Shown here in pieces: positions 35,595-44,222 of a DNA stretch of 64,000 bases (positions are counted from its first letter, which is position 1; each line of letters begins with the position of its first letter). The position numbers and the translations under genes were made by a program. The notes under the pieces are model-generated. The model did not search any database. It was not told the DNA's origin and was given only the letters and a program-made list of their open reading frames with translations. The stretch comes from Streptomyces griseus. GTDB taxonomy: Bacteria; Actinomycetota; Actinomycetes; Streptomycetales; Streptomycetaceae. The stretch is from the NCBI GenBank assembly GCA_002154345.1, contig MUNB01000021.1, forward strand, positions 31,029-95,028. Direction: 5' to 3'.

Positions 35595-36857
35595 ATGAAC
35601 GACATGGTTTTCACCCGCCGGAGCGGCTGGATCCCGAACGTGGTCCGCGACGGCGGTGAACTGAGGCTGATGCTGGGCGCCGGGGCCGACGCCAACCATG
35701 AGCCCCGCACCTTCACGTTCCCGATGCGGGAGGCCCATCTCGCGGTGATCCGCGAGGATCTGGGCAGACACCTGCTGTTGTGGAGCGCGGTTCTTCCGCT
35801 GTGCGACGCCGCCGGCACCCGCGGCCCACTGGACGAGGGCGCCGCCGTCGCACTGCTGGACCCGATCCTCCTCTCCTCGCCCGCCGACGTCGACGCGCTC
35901 TTCCGGCGCATCCCGTGGGACAGGGGCCGGCTCATCGCGCACGGGGCCGACATCGGTCTGCTGGAGAGCGGTGAGGTCTGCGCGGCGATGCGTACGGCGA
36001 CGGAGACGGCCGACGCGAAACGGGCCCAGGAGTACCACGCGGACCGCCGTCGCGCCGAGCGCGGAGCCGTACTCGGCCCGCTCGACGCCGCGATTCTGCG
36101 GTACACGGGCCAGTATCTGCACGGGGCGACGATTCCGAGGCGGTTGCCCGACGCCGTCGCTCCCGCGCTGCTCCCCGAGGTCATGCGGGTGATCGCCACC
36201 GCGGAGCAGGCGTCCGCCGGGATGCGGATCAGCCGCGATCCGCGACGGGGAAAGCGTGCCACGGACAAGGGCGACTGGAATCGGATGGCGGCGGCGGTCG
36301 AGGCGGACGTGCGCCGTGCGCACCCCGCGCTCGCCGATGACGCGGTGCGCACCCTGAGCTTCCTGATGTGCTCGGAGGCCGCCCATCGCTCCAGGGACAC
36401 ACCCGTGGAGGATGAGGAAGAGGCTGCCGGGGGCGGCGCCGATGCCGGCGGACGGGCGAGGAAGACGGCTCTGTCGTTCACCGACGACAAGGGCGCCGAG
36501 AGGAAGTGGCTCTCGGGCGGCCCCCGCACCGCCACCGCGGAGTTCTGGGAGTTCGTCGGCGAGCGCTCCGCCTCGGACAACGAGGTGTTCACCATCGAGG
36601 ACGAGGCGATGGGCGAAGGGATCCAGCTCCACTTCTACGCGGACTCCATCGCCCGGGTCACGACGGTGCGTGCGGGTGTGGGCGGGGCGGATCCGGAGTA
36701 CCGGGTCGAGTACAGCCTGGTCGACGGGATCCGCGGATACCGGAAGCTGGTCGGCGCGTTCGTCCGGGGTGGCTGCGCCGCGCTCGGACCGCACGGCCGC
36801 TGGATGTCGGACGTCGCCGAGTTCGAGCGCGCGCGCCGCCGCAGGAGCGGGGCCTGA
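35595..36857 (+). CDS. Conserved Streptomyces protein of unknown function
   Basis: 420-aa cytoplasmic protein beginning MNDMVFTRRSGWIPNVVRDGG. The first 270 residues are helical and acidic. A low-complexity Glu/Gly linker lies at about 272-292. The last 120 residues look beta-rich (HFYADSIARVTTV, YRVEYSLVDGIRGY). It resembles a streptomycete family I recall as DUF6357, which I cannot verify here. No catalytic motif or membrane segment. The start is supported by length conservation; no strong ribosome binding site precedes it. Confidence 0.75.
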   Translation: MNDMVFTRRSGWIPNVVRDGGELRLMLGAGADANHEPRTFTFPMREAHLAVIREDLGRHLLLWSAVLPLCDAAGTRGPLDEGAAVALLDPILLSSPADVDALFRRIPWDRGRLIAHGADIGLLESGEVCAAMRTATETADAKRAQEYHADRRRAERGAVLGPLDAAILRYTGQYLHGATIPRRLPDAVAPALLPEVMRVIATAEQASAGMRISRDPRRGKRATDKGDWNRMAAAVEADVRRAHPALADDAVRTLSFLMCSEAAHRSRDTPVEDEEEAAGGGADAGGRARKTALSFTDDKGAERKWLSGGPRTATAEFWEFVGERSASDNEVFTIEDEAMGEGIQLHFYADSIARVTTVRAGVGGADPEYRVEYSLVDGIRGYRKLVGAFVRGGCAALGPHGRWMSDVAEFERARRRRSGA

Positions 36858-36925
36858 CGTCTGCGCGGCACAGGGGAGACACGAGCACCCCTTAGCGGGG
36901 CGCCCCGAAAAGATGGAGCCTGAAC

Positions 36926-36937
36926 GCAAGCGCTTTC
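36926..36937. promoter_or_regulatory. LacI-family operator, distal copy
   Basis: GCAAGCGCTTTC, centred on AAGCGCTT, fits a LacI/GalR-type operator. It is the exact reverse complement of the 12-mer at 37007-37018. The two are separated by 69 bp, which would suit DNA looping upstream of the secreted sugar-related protein. Confidence 0.6.
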
Positions 36938-37006
36938 CCCACACCACCGGTCTTCTCGGACAGGAGTTGAGCGAACTCCACCCCATGGATTTTCCAACGA
37001 TAGACA

Positions 37007-37018
37007 GAAAGCGCTTGC
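37007..37018. promoter_or_regulatory. LacI-family operator, proximal copy
   Basis: GAAAGCGCTTGC is the inverted twin of the site at 36926. It lies 100 bp before the start of the large secreted protein. No LacI-family regulator is encoded in the window, so the repressor must be elsewhere. Confidence 0.62.
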
Positions 37019-37118
37019 CGACCCGTTGCCTTTTCCGTGGGGCCTGCCCTTCACTGTGAACGGCAGCCCGTCAGCCACTGGACCGCCGGCTGCCTTCGGC
37101 CCTCAAGGAGGAAGGCCC

Positions 37119-40088
37119 ATGCGGCGTTTGGCCGTACTCGTCTCAGCCCTGTTCCTCGTCTCCCTCACCCAGGGTCAGGCCGCGGCCCAGCCCCCCGACA
37201 TACCGCCCCAGGAACCGGGCGTGACCATGCGGGTGTTCGACGTACAGATGGCGTTGGAAGACTTCTGCACGCTCAAGCCGGGGCAGACGCCCAACGTCGA
37301 CGAGTTGAAGCCGACGATCGACTGGACCACCGCCGAGGACTTCGGGCTGAGCGGCAAGTTCGTCACCGAGGTCACCGCGTACCTGAACGTCGAGTCGGCC
37401 GGGACGTACGACTTCCGCATCACCAGCGACGACGGCTCGCGGCTGATCATCGACGGCACGCAGATCATCGACAACGGAGGCAAGCACGGCGCCCAGCCCA
37501 AGGAAGGCTCGGCCGAACTGACCGAGGGCCACCACGCGTTGCGCATCGACCACTGGGACGGCGAGTACGACCAGCGCCTCCTGCTGGAGTGGCGACCGCC
37601 CGGGTCGGACGCGTACACCGTCGTGCCCACCTCGGTGCTGAGCACCGACGCCGACGTCACCCGGGTCACCTCGCCGGGCCGCAAGCTGTGCGAGGGCATC
37701 GACGAGTCACCGGGCGACGGCCTGCCGCTGGCCGGCGTGCACCCCGACTACACGCTGACCGATCTGCGCCCCGACGGTTTCGAACCGCAGGTCACCGGCA
37801 TGGACTGGCTGCCGGACGGCCGACTGGCCGTCAGCACCTGGGGCGGCAGCAGGGAGAGCGAGCTCGGGCAGGTGTATCTGCTCGACAACGTCACCGGGAA
37901 CACCGACCCGTCGAAGGTGACCAAGAAGCTGGTCGCCGAGGACCTGCTGGAGCCGATGGGCCTCAAGTACGTCGACGGCACCCTCTACGTCTCCGAGAAG
38001 GACGGTCTGACCGCGCTGGTCGACAAGGACGGCGACGAGGTCACCGACGAGTACCGCCAGATCGCGACCTGGCCGTTCGGCGGCAACTACCACGAGTTCG
38101 CGTTCGGGCTGCTGTACGAGAAGGGGCACTTCTACGTCAGCACGGGCATCGCCATGGTGCCGGGCGGCGCGACCCAGGACCCGCAGAACGTGCCCAACCG
38201 CGGCTCCACCCTCAAGATCAACAAGAAGACCGGCAAGGTGTCGTACGTGGCCGGGGGGCTGCGCACACCGAACGGCCTCGGCTGGGGCCCGGACGGCGAG
38301 ATCTTCGCCACCGACAACCAGGGCGCCTACGTGCCGACGTCGAAGCTGGTGCGCATCAAGCAGGGCGCCTTCTACAACCACCACACCAACCCGGACGGCG
38401 TCTACGACGACCAGCCGGTGACCGAGCCCGTCCTCTGGCTGCCGCACGGCGAGATCTCCAACTCGCCGAGCAACCCGATCCTGCTGCCCGAAGGGCCCTT
38501 CGCCGGGCAGATGGTGTTCGGTGACGTGACCTACGGCGGCCTTCAGCGGGCGTACCTGGAGAAGGTCGGCGGCGAGTACCAGGGCGCGGTGTTCCGGATG
38601 ACGCAGGGCCTTGAGGCCGGGGTCAACCGGATCAGCCTCGGCCCGGACGGGGCGATCTACGCCGGCGGCATCGGTGACTCCGGGAACTGGGGCCAGGAGG
38701 GCAAGCTCAAGTTCGGCCTCCAGAAGCTCGCGCTCACCGGCGACGACGCCTTCGACATGCGTGCCATGCGGGCGGTCGACGGCGGTTTCGCGATCGAGTA
38801 CACCCAGCCGGTCTCCGAGGAGACCGCCGAGGACCTGGCGGCCAAGTACGAGGCCCAGCAGTGGCGTTATGTGGCGACCCCGAGGTACGGCGGCCCGAAG
38901 GTCGACGAGGAGACCCTCGACATCACCTCCGCGACGCTCTCCGAGGACCGCAGGACGGTGACGCTGAAGATGGACGGCCTGCGCCCCGGCCGGGTGGTGC
39001 ACGTGCAGTCCCCGCGCCCGTTCGCGGCGGAGTCCGGAGCGGAGCTGTGGAGCACCGAGGCCTGGTACAGCCTCAACACGCTGCCCGACGGGTCGAAGCC
39101 GCCGCCGGTGTACGAGGCGGAGTCCGCCTCGCTGTCCGGCGGCACCAAGTTCAACGACAACCACTCCGGCTACTCCGGCACCGGCTTCATCGACAACAAC
39201 TGGGAGCCGGGCTCCCGCACCACCTTCGCGGTGCGCGCCGACAAGAAGGGGAAGTACGACCTCGCCCTGCGGTACGCGAACGGGCAGAACTCCGACCCGG
39301 AGCCGAAGCCCCGGTCGATGACCCTGTACGTCAACGGCGAGCGCCACAAGCAGATCTGGCTGAACTCCACCGTCACCTGGAACACGTGGGCGACCCACAT
39401 CGAATCGGTGCCCCTGCGCAAGGGCGCGAACACGATCACGTACGCCTATGAGCCCGAGGACGACGGTCATGTGAACCTCGACAACCTCACCGTCACCCCG
39501 ACGAAGCGCACCACGCTCTTCGACGGCACGAACCTCGACGCCTGGGAGTCGAACGCCGGCGGTCCGGCGACGTGGCCGGTGGCGGACGGCTCCGTGGAGT
39601 CCCTCGGCGGAGACATCCGTACGAAGGAGAAGTACGGCGACTTCCGGATGCACGCCGAGTGGTACCAGCCCCACTACCCGCCGGAGGTCACCGGACAGGC
39701 CCGGGGCAACAGCGGGATCTACATCCAGGAGCGGTACGAACTCCAGATCCTGGAGTCGTTCGGGGTCGACGTACCCGCCACCAACGACGCCGGATCGATC
39801 TACCTGCGCAAGGCCCCCGACGTCAACGCCGCGACACCGTCCGGCACCTGGCAGCGCTACGACATCGAGTTCCGGGCGGCGCGCTTCGACAGCGACGGAA
39901 AGAAGGTGGAGGACGCGCGGGTGACTCTCCGGTGGAACGGCAAGCTGGTGCACAGAGACGTCGCCATCGCCGGACCGACCGGGGCGGGCCGCCCGGAGGG
40001 ACCCGCCCCGGGCCACATCAAGTTGCAGGACCACGGGGACCCCGGTGAGAACCCGAGGTTCCGCAACATCTGGATCGAACGGCTCTGA
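37119..40088 (+). CDS. Large secreted multidomain carbohydrate-related protein (PA14, propeller, CBM, DUF1080)
   Basis: 989 aa. A signal peptide (to about 24, VSLTQGQAAAQ) leads to a PA14-like domain (about 35-190; TSDDGSRLIIDGTQIIDN) and a sugar-dehydrogenase-like six-bladed propeller (about 220-570; TGMDWLPDGRLAVSTWGG, GLRTPNGLGWGPDGEIF). A beta-linker, a CBM6/35 domain (about 665-800; YEAESASLSGG) and a DUF1080/PF06439 jelly roll (about 805-989; FDGTNLDAWES, ARGNSGIYIQERYE) follow. DUF1080 domains cleave or bind 3-keto-disaccharides and glucans. The start has an excellent AAGGAGGAAGG. The paired LacI-type operators predict sugar induction. Confidence 0.88.
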   Translation: MRRLAVLVSALFLVSLTQGQAAAQPPDIPPQEPGVTMRVFDVQMALEDFCTLKPGQTPNVDELKPTIDWTTAEDFGLSGKFVTEVTAYLNVESAGTYDFRITSDDGSRLIIDGTQIIDNGGKHGAQPKEGSAELTEGHHALRIDHWDGEYDQRLLLEWRPPGSDAYTVVPTSVLSTDADVTRVTSPGRKLCEGIDESPGDGLPLAGVHPDYTLTDLRPDGFEPQVTGMDWLPDGRLAVSTWGGSRESELGQVYLLDNVTGNTDPSKVTKKLVAEDLLEPMGLKYVDGTLYVSEKDGLTALVDKDGDEVTDEYRQIATWPFGGNYHEFAFGLLYEKGHFYVSTGIAMVPGGATQDPQNVPNRGSTLKINKKTGKVSYVAGGLRTPNGLGWGPDGEIFATDNQGAYVPTSKLVRIKQGAFYNHHTNPDGVYDDQPVTEPVLWLPHGEISNSPSNPILLPEGPFAGQMVFGDVTYGGLQRAYLEKVGGEYQGAVFRMTQGLEAGVNRISLGPDGAIYAGGIGDSGNWGQEGKLKFGLQKLALTGDDAFDMRAMRAVDGGFAIEYTQPVSEETAEDLAAKYEAQQWRYVATPRYGGPKVDEETLDITSATLSEDRRTVTLKMDGLRPGRVVHVQSPRPFAAESGAELWSTEAWYSLNTLPDGSKPPPVYEAESASLSGGTKFNDNHSGYSGTGFIDNNWEPGSRTTFAVRADKKGKYDLALRYANGQNSDPEPKPRSMTLYVNGERHKQIWLNSTVTWNTWATHIESVPLRKGANTITYAYEPEDDGHVNLDNLTVTPTKRTTLFDGTNLDAWESNAGGPATWPVADGSVESLGGDIRTKEKYGDFRMHAEWYQPHYPPEVTGQARGNSGIYIQERYELQILESFGVDVPATNDAGSIYLRKAPDVNAATPSGTWQRYDIEFRAARFDSDGKKVEDARVTLRWNGKLVHRDVAIAGPTGAGRPEGPAPGHIKLQDHGDPGENPRFRNIWIERL

Positions 40089-40112
40089 CACCCCGCGTTC
40101 CCACGGTGCGCC

Positions 40113-41939
40113 CTACGTGGTCGGATCCCAGGCAGCTGAGCACAGGGATTCGGCCACGGCGGCCGTGTAGCGGGCGGCGGCCAGCCAGTAGGCGGCGAAG
40201 CCGTCGGTGTCGGCCGGGAGCAGGCGGCCGAAGAGATCGCGGTCACGCTGGGCCGCCGAGGCGCACAGGGCGGTGAGGAGTGCGGCGGCCGTGGGAAGGC
40301 CGGCGCGGCGGATCCGCACGGCCTCGGCGGTGACATCGCCCAGCATGCCCAGGGCGGCGCGGCCCGCCGGAACCGTCTGTTCGACCCGGCGCTCCAGGAG
40401 GTACAGGGGCGACTGCGCGACGGAACCGGCGGGCCGCGGCGGGGCGAAGCGCGCGGGGGCGGCCGGGTCCGGGAGGTCGGCGCGGCGCAACCGGTCGAGG
40501 CCGAGGTCGACGGTGCCCTCGCCGGTGGGGTGCGAGCACGCGAGGAGGGTGAGCCGGGGGTGGGGTGCGGGAGCCAGGCGGCCGATGATCCTCAGCCGGG
40601 CGCCCGGCGCCGCGGCCAGCAGCGCCAGGTTGTCGCGGTGCGCCAGCGCGGGGTCGTCGTCGGCGACGGCGAGCCGGACGCGGACGCCTCCCTCGCACAG
40701 CGCGAGCAGACAGGTGCCGCCCGCCTCCCGTACCGCGCCGAGGAGTTCGACGTCCAGGAAGAGCAGGTCGCTGCCGCCGCCGTCCGGGTCCGCGTAGCGG
40801 GAGGTGGACCGCAGGGCGCGGGCGACCTGTTCGGACGGCGGTGTCTCCCAGAGGGCGGCGAGCGGCGGTTCCGTCCACGCCGCACCCCGGGCGGTGACGG
40901 CCTTGACGCCCTTTCCCGCGCCCAGTCGGCCGTCCGGCGAGACCGTCGCCCCCGACACGGCCAGGCCCGCCCGGCCCAGCTCCCGGTGGGTGAGCGCGCT
41001 GTCCCCCAGGCGCACCGCCCGGTCGGCCACGCCGAGGGCGCGCCCCGCGCCGCCGGGCGCCACATCGCCGACCGTGAAGAGCCGGCCGTCGGCTCCGGCG
41101 ACCCAGGTGCGGACGCCGCCGTGGCCCGAGTCGGTGACCACGGGTTCGGTGAACAGGCCGTACAGCCGAAGCGAGCCGTCCGGAGTGTACGGGCGGCGCG
41201 CGCGGCCCCGGACGGCGGCCAGCTCCGCTCCGGACGCCGTCCCCACGCGGCGGGCGGTGCCCAGGAGTTCGGCCAGGGCGGTGACGAGGTCGGCGGTGCG
41301 GTAGGACGGGTCCCCGGCGCGGGCCGCGCGCAGCAGCGTGACGACCGCCAGTGCGGCGCCCGCAGCACGTGGCAGGTGACGGAGCCGCGCGGTGTGCGCG
41401 GCGCGGAGGAGGACCGACTGGGTGACCGCCCCGGCCCCGTCGACCCCGGCCTCCAGCACGGCCGCGCCCGCCGCCCAGAGGGCATCGGCGGCGGCACGCT
41501 GGGCCGGGTTCGCCGTCTCCGGCGGGGAGGGGGTGCCGGGGTCCGCCGCCGAGGCCGGCCGCGGGGCTTCGGGGACTTCGAGGGCTTCGCAGGGCTCGGG
41601 AGCTTCGAGGGCTTCGGAGGTGGGCTGTTCGGCGGGCTCCGGTGCCGGGTCGGCCGTGGGGGCGGCGCAGGCGGCGGCCGCGCGGTGAACGCAGGCGGGG
41701 GCGAGGAGGCAGCCGCAGCTGATGTCCTGCGCCTTCGCCACCACGCCGCCCGGGGCGTGCAGGCGCAGCGCGGTCTCGTCGTCCACCTCGATCGTCGTGG
41801 TGTCCCCGTCGCGGTGGGTCGGGCGGGCGGCGAGCTTGGTGACCGCCGCGTCCAGCCGCTTGCGCAGCCGGGGCGAGAGGTCCTCCACGAGCGTGGCCGT
41901 GACCTCCGGCGCCACGGGCGGCAACCGGTCGTCGTTCAT
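40113..41939 (-). CDS. SWIM zinc-finger protein
   Basis: 608 aa. The SWIM motif C-x-C-(n)-C-x-H is formed by Cys75, Cys77, Cys83 and His85. A Pro/Glu/Ala-rich linker (about 95-165) precedes a large helical C-terminal region of unknown fold. In other streptomycetes SWIM genes of this type sit with an AAA ATPase and a VWA protein. Here only the VWA gene is present, coupled by an ATGA overlap. Function unknown; DNA or protein binding is suggested by the zinc finger. Confidence 0.85.
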   Translation of the reverse strand: MNDDRLPPVAPEVTATLVEDLSPRLRKRLDAAVTKLAARPTHRDGDTTTIEVDDETALRLHAPGGVVAKAQDISCGCLLAPACVHRAAAACAAPTADPAPEPAEQPTSEALEAPEPCEALEVPEAPRPASAADPGTPSPPETANPAQRAAADALWAAGAAVLEAGVDGAGAVTQSVLLRAAHTARLRHLPRAAGAALAVVTLLRAARAGDPSYRTADLVTALAELLGTARRVGTASGAELAAVRGRARRPYTPDGSLRLYGLFTEPVVTDSGHGGVRTWVAGADGRLFTVGDVAPGGAGRALGVADRAVRLGDSALTHRELGRAGLAVSGATVSPDGRLGAGKGVKAVTARGAAWTEPPLAALWETPPSEQVARALRSTSRYADPDGGGSDLLFLDVELLGAVREAGGTCLLALCEGGVRVRLAVADDDPALAHRDNLALLAAAPGARLRIIGRLAPAPHPRLTLLACSHPTGEGTVDLGLDRLRRADLPDPAAPARFAPPRPAGSVAQSPLYLLERRVEQTVPAGRAALGMLGDVTAEAVRIRRAGLPTAAALLTALCASAAQRDRDLFGRLLPADTDGFAAYWLAAARYTAAVAESLCSAAWDPTT

Positions 41940-43021
41940 GCGGTCTTCTCCCCTATCCAGCGGGCCAGTTCGAGTGGGCTGAGGGCCGCCACGGGCATCC
42001 CGGCGGCCACGAGCTGTCCGGCGACGCCCGTCGAGTAGCGGGGCCGGCCGGCGTCGTCGAGGCTCGCGCACCCGAGGACATGGCAACCGGTGTTCACCAG
42101 AGCCCGGACCTCGGCCAGCAGTCCGGCGAGCGGCGCTCCCTCCTCGAAGTCGCTGATGACGACGACGAGAGTGCGGGAGGGCACCTCGATCAGCCCGCGG
42201 GCGTGCCGGAGCCCGGCGGCGATGTGCGTGCCGCCGCCCACGCTCACCTCCAGCAGGAGGGAGAGGGGGTCGCGCACATGCCCGGTGAGGTCGACGACCT
42301 CCGTGGAGAACGCCAGGAAATGGGTGCTCAGGGTCGGCACCCCGGCGAGCACGGAGGCGGTCAACGCGGACCAGATCGTGGAGGCCTCCATGGATCCGGA
42401 GACGTCGGTGACCAGGATCAGGCGCCAGTCGGCCGACCTGCGGGCGCGACTGCGGAAGACGGGCTTCTCGGGGATCACCCGGATCGTGCCGTCGGTGGTC
42501 CGGCGGGCGGTGGCCAGATTGGCGCGCAGGGTGCGCGGCAGATCGAGCCGGCCTCCGGGGCGGCGGGTCGGCCGGGCCGTCGTCGCGCCGGTCAGCGCGG
42601 GCCGCAGCCGGGTGGCGAGTTGTCGGGTCAGTTCGTCGACGAGACGGCGCACCAGCGGGCGGAGCGCCGCGAGGCGGGCCTCGGGAAGGCCGCCGGCGTA
42701 CTGCAGGATCGTCCGGAGCAGTTCCACCGAAGGGGTCGCGGCGGCGGGGTCGAGTTCGGCCAGGACGTCCTGCCGCCCGGTCACGGCCGCTGCGGCCAGG
42801 ACCTCTTCACGGACGCCGGGGCCGAACAGGGCGGCCAGTTCCTCGGACCACTCGCGGACACCGGGGAACGCCGGCTCCCGGCCGCCGCCCGCTCCGGAGC
42901 CGTCCTGCCCGGGGAGGCCGCCGCGGGAGCCCTCGCCGTGTCCCGCGCCGTAGAGCTCGTCCAGCGCGGTCGCCAGCCGGGCGGCACCGGACGGCAGCCG
43001 CTCGGCGCTCCGGCCGAGCAC
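41936..43021 (-). CDS. VWA-domain protein with doubtful N-terminus
   Basis: 361 aa from GTG 43021. The C-terminal von Willebrand A domain has the MIDAS motif DVSGSMEAS, followed by GGGTHIAAGL and VVISDFEEGAPL. The open frame continues upstream of 43021 for 44 codons to an in-frame TAA (43154-43156). It encodes RWRLVLGR-like conserved residues and an Ala-Pro repeat, but contains no ATG, GTG or TTG. Either GTG 43021 is used and some conserved residues are lost, CTG at 43114 is used, or the 5' end was removed by rearrangement. The MoxR-type ATPase that normally accompanies this family is absent. Confidence 0.8.
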   Translation of the reverse strand: MLGRSAERLPSGAARLATALDELYGAGHGEGSRGGLPGQDGSGAGGGREPAFPGVREWSEELAALFGPGVREEVLAAAAVTGRQDVLAELDPAAATPSVELLRTILQYAGGLPEARLAALRPLVRRLVDELTRQLATRLRPALTGATTARPTRRPGGRLDLPRTLRANLATARRTTDGTIRVIPEKPVFRSRARRSADWRLILVTDVSGSMEASTIWSALTASVLAGVPTLSTHFLAFSTEVVDLTGHVRDPLSLLLEVSVGGGTHIAAGLRHARGLIEVPSRTLVVVISDFEEGAPLAGLLAEVRALVNTGCHVLGCASLDDAGRPRYSTGVAGQLVAAGMPVAALSPLELARWIGEKTA

Positions 43022-43070
43022 GAGCCGCCAGCGGTCGGCGGGCGCGAGAGTCCGGGCAGGAGCCGGGGCC

Positions 43071-43110
43071 GGAGCTGGAGCTGGAGCTGGAGCTGGGGCT
43101 GGGGCTGGAG
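43071..43110. repeat. GGAGCT hexamer repeat at VWA 5' end
   Basis: Roughly six tandem copies of GGAGCT or GGGGCT. In the VWA frame they encode alternating Ala-Pro. They lie exactly where the VWA gene lacks a start codon and just before the TadE-like gene, a possible recombination site. Confidence 0.7.
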
Positions 43111-43189
43111 GCAGGGCGCGGGCAAGGGCAAGGGCGTTGGTGTGGGCCGGGCCTTAGGCAGGGGCGTGGGCCGAGGCAGGAGCCGAGGC

Positions 43190-43573
43190 GTGGAGTGGAT
43201 CGTGGGCCGGGCCTTGGTGCGGGGTGCGGATCGGGGAGTTGCCACGGTGTGGGTGGCTGTCACCGCGGCCGTTCTGTGCACCGTATTCGCCGTGGTGCTC
43301 GCGCTGGGGCAGGCCGTGGCTGCTCGCCACCGGGCAGGCGGAGCCGCGGATCTGGCGGCCCTCGCGGCAGCGGACCGGGCGCTGGAAGGGGCGTCGGCGG
43401 CGTGCGAGGCGGCGCGGCGGGTGGCCCTGGCGCAGGGCGCCGTGCTCGCTCGCTGCGCGGTGCACGGGGAGATCGCCGATGTGACCGCCCGTTCGAGGTT
43501 CGGGCCCTACGAACCAGCCGTCAGATCTCGGGCAGGGCCCCCGGACCGTTCCCCGCGTCACGGTGGCCGGTGA
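43190..43573 (+). CDS. Rv3654c-family TadE-like pilus-assembly protein
   Basis: 127 aa. A short basic leader (RGADRGVATVW) is followed by one hydrophobic segment (VAVTAAVLCTVFAVVLALGQAVAA) and ARHRAGGAADLAALAAADRAL, the hallmark of the Rv3654c/TadE-like group. It is normally the last gene of a Tad/Flp pilus operon (tadA, B, C, flp, tadE). None of those genes is present; upstream is the divergent VWA gene. GTG at 43190 has AGGAG seven bases upstream. It is an orphan, probably separated from its operon by rearrangement (inference). Confidence 0.78.
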   Translation: MEWIVGRALVRGADRGVATVWVAVTAAVLCTVFAVVLALGQAVAARHRAGGAADLAALAAADRALEGASAACEAARRVALAQGAVLARCAVHGEIADVTARSRFGPYEPAVRSRAGPPDRSPRHGGR

Positions 43574-43663
43574 GTCCGACGAGGCCGCCCGCACCGTCCG
43601 GACAAGGTGCTTCGCGGTGGGCGCCTGCGTCGGCCCGGGGCCTCGGTGGCATCAACGGCGAAC

Positions 43664-44213
43664 GTGAAGACGCTACGGACCTCGGCCGCGACGGCCATGC
43701 TGCTGGCAGCGCTGGCGGGATGCTCGACCTCGCCCCCGCCCGTGGACGGTGCCGGTGGGCCCGCGCCACTGAAGTCGTACGCCCGGGCGGACCGGGTGGA
43801 GATGCCGGAGATGGCCGGGGAACGCGTCGACGGCGAAGGGCGGTTCGCTGCGGGGCAAGGTCGTCGTGGTCAACGCGTGGGCGTCGTGGTGCGGCCCGTG
43901 CCGCGCGGAGGCTCCCGGGCTCTCCCTGGTGCACAAGGAACTGCGGGGCAAGGGCCTGCGGGTGGTGGGGGTCAACGCGGATGTGTCGGGCGGCAAGGCT
44001 CGTGCCTTCGAGAAGGACGCGGAGCTCCTGTATCCGAGCCTGCACGACCCGCAGGGCCGACAACTCCTCCGGATTCCGAAGGGCGTGGTGAACACCGTCG
44101 GATACCCGTTCACGATCATCGTCGACCCGGAGGGGCGGATCGCTGCGGCACGGCTCGGAGCTATCGACGAGACGGAGCTGAAGCGGCTGGTCGTGCCGCT
44201 GTTGCCTGCCTGA
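43664..44213 (+). pseudogene. TlpA/ResA-like thioredoxin lipoprotein, frameshifted
   Basis: Two adjacent frames together make one protein. The first part (from GTG 43664) encodes a leader ending LLAALAGC, a perfect lipobox, and then DRVEMPEMAGERVDGEG. The second part continues GSLRGKVVVVNAWASWCGPC with the CxxC active site and a full TlpA fold ending LKRLVVPLLPA. The switch needs removal of one base in the G run at 43838-43840. Intact, it would be a membrane-anchored thiol-disulfide reductase of about 183 aa. It is either a true pseudogene or a sequencing error in a G run. Confidence 0.75.
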
Positions 44214-44222
44214 CAGCGACTC

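Noticed and set aside
37707-40091. A 794-codon frame antisense to the secreted multidomain protein
   Set aside because: Val/Gly/Arg/Asp-rich shadow with no start signal. The plus strand has signal peptide, Shine-Dalgarno and five recognisable domains.
42781-43281. Minus-strand frame crossing the VWA 5' end and the TadE-like gene
   Set aside because: It is out of frame with the VWA domain and gives Pro/Leu/Gln low complexity from the hexamer repeat.
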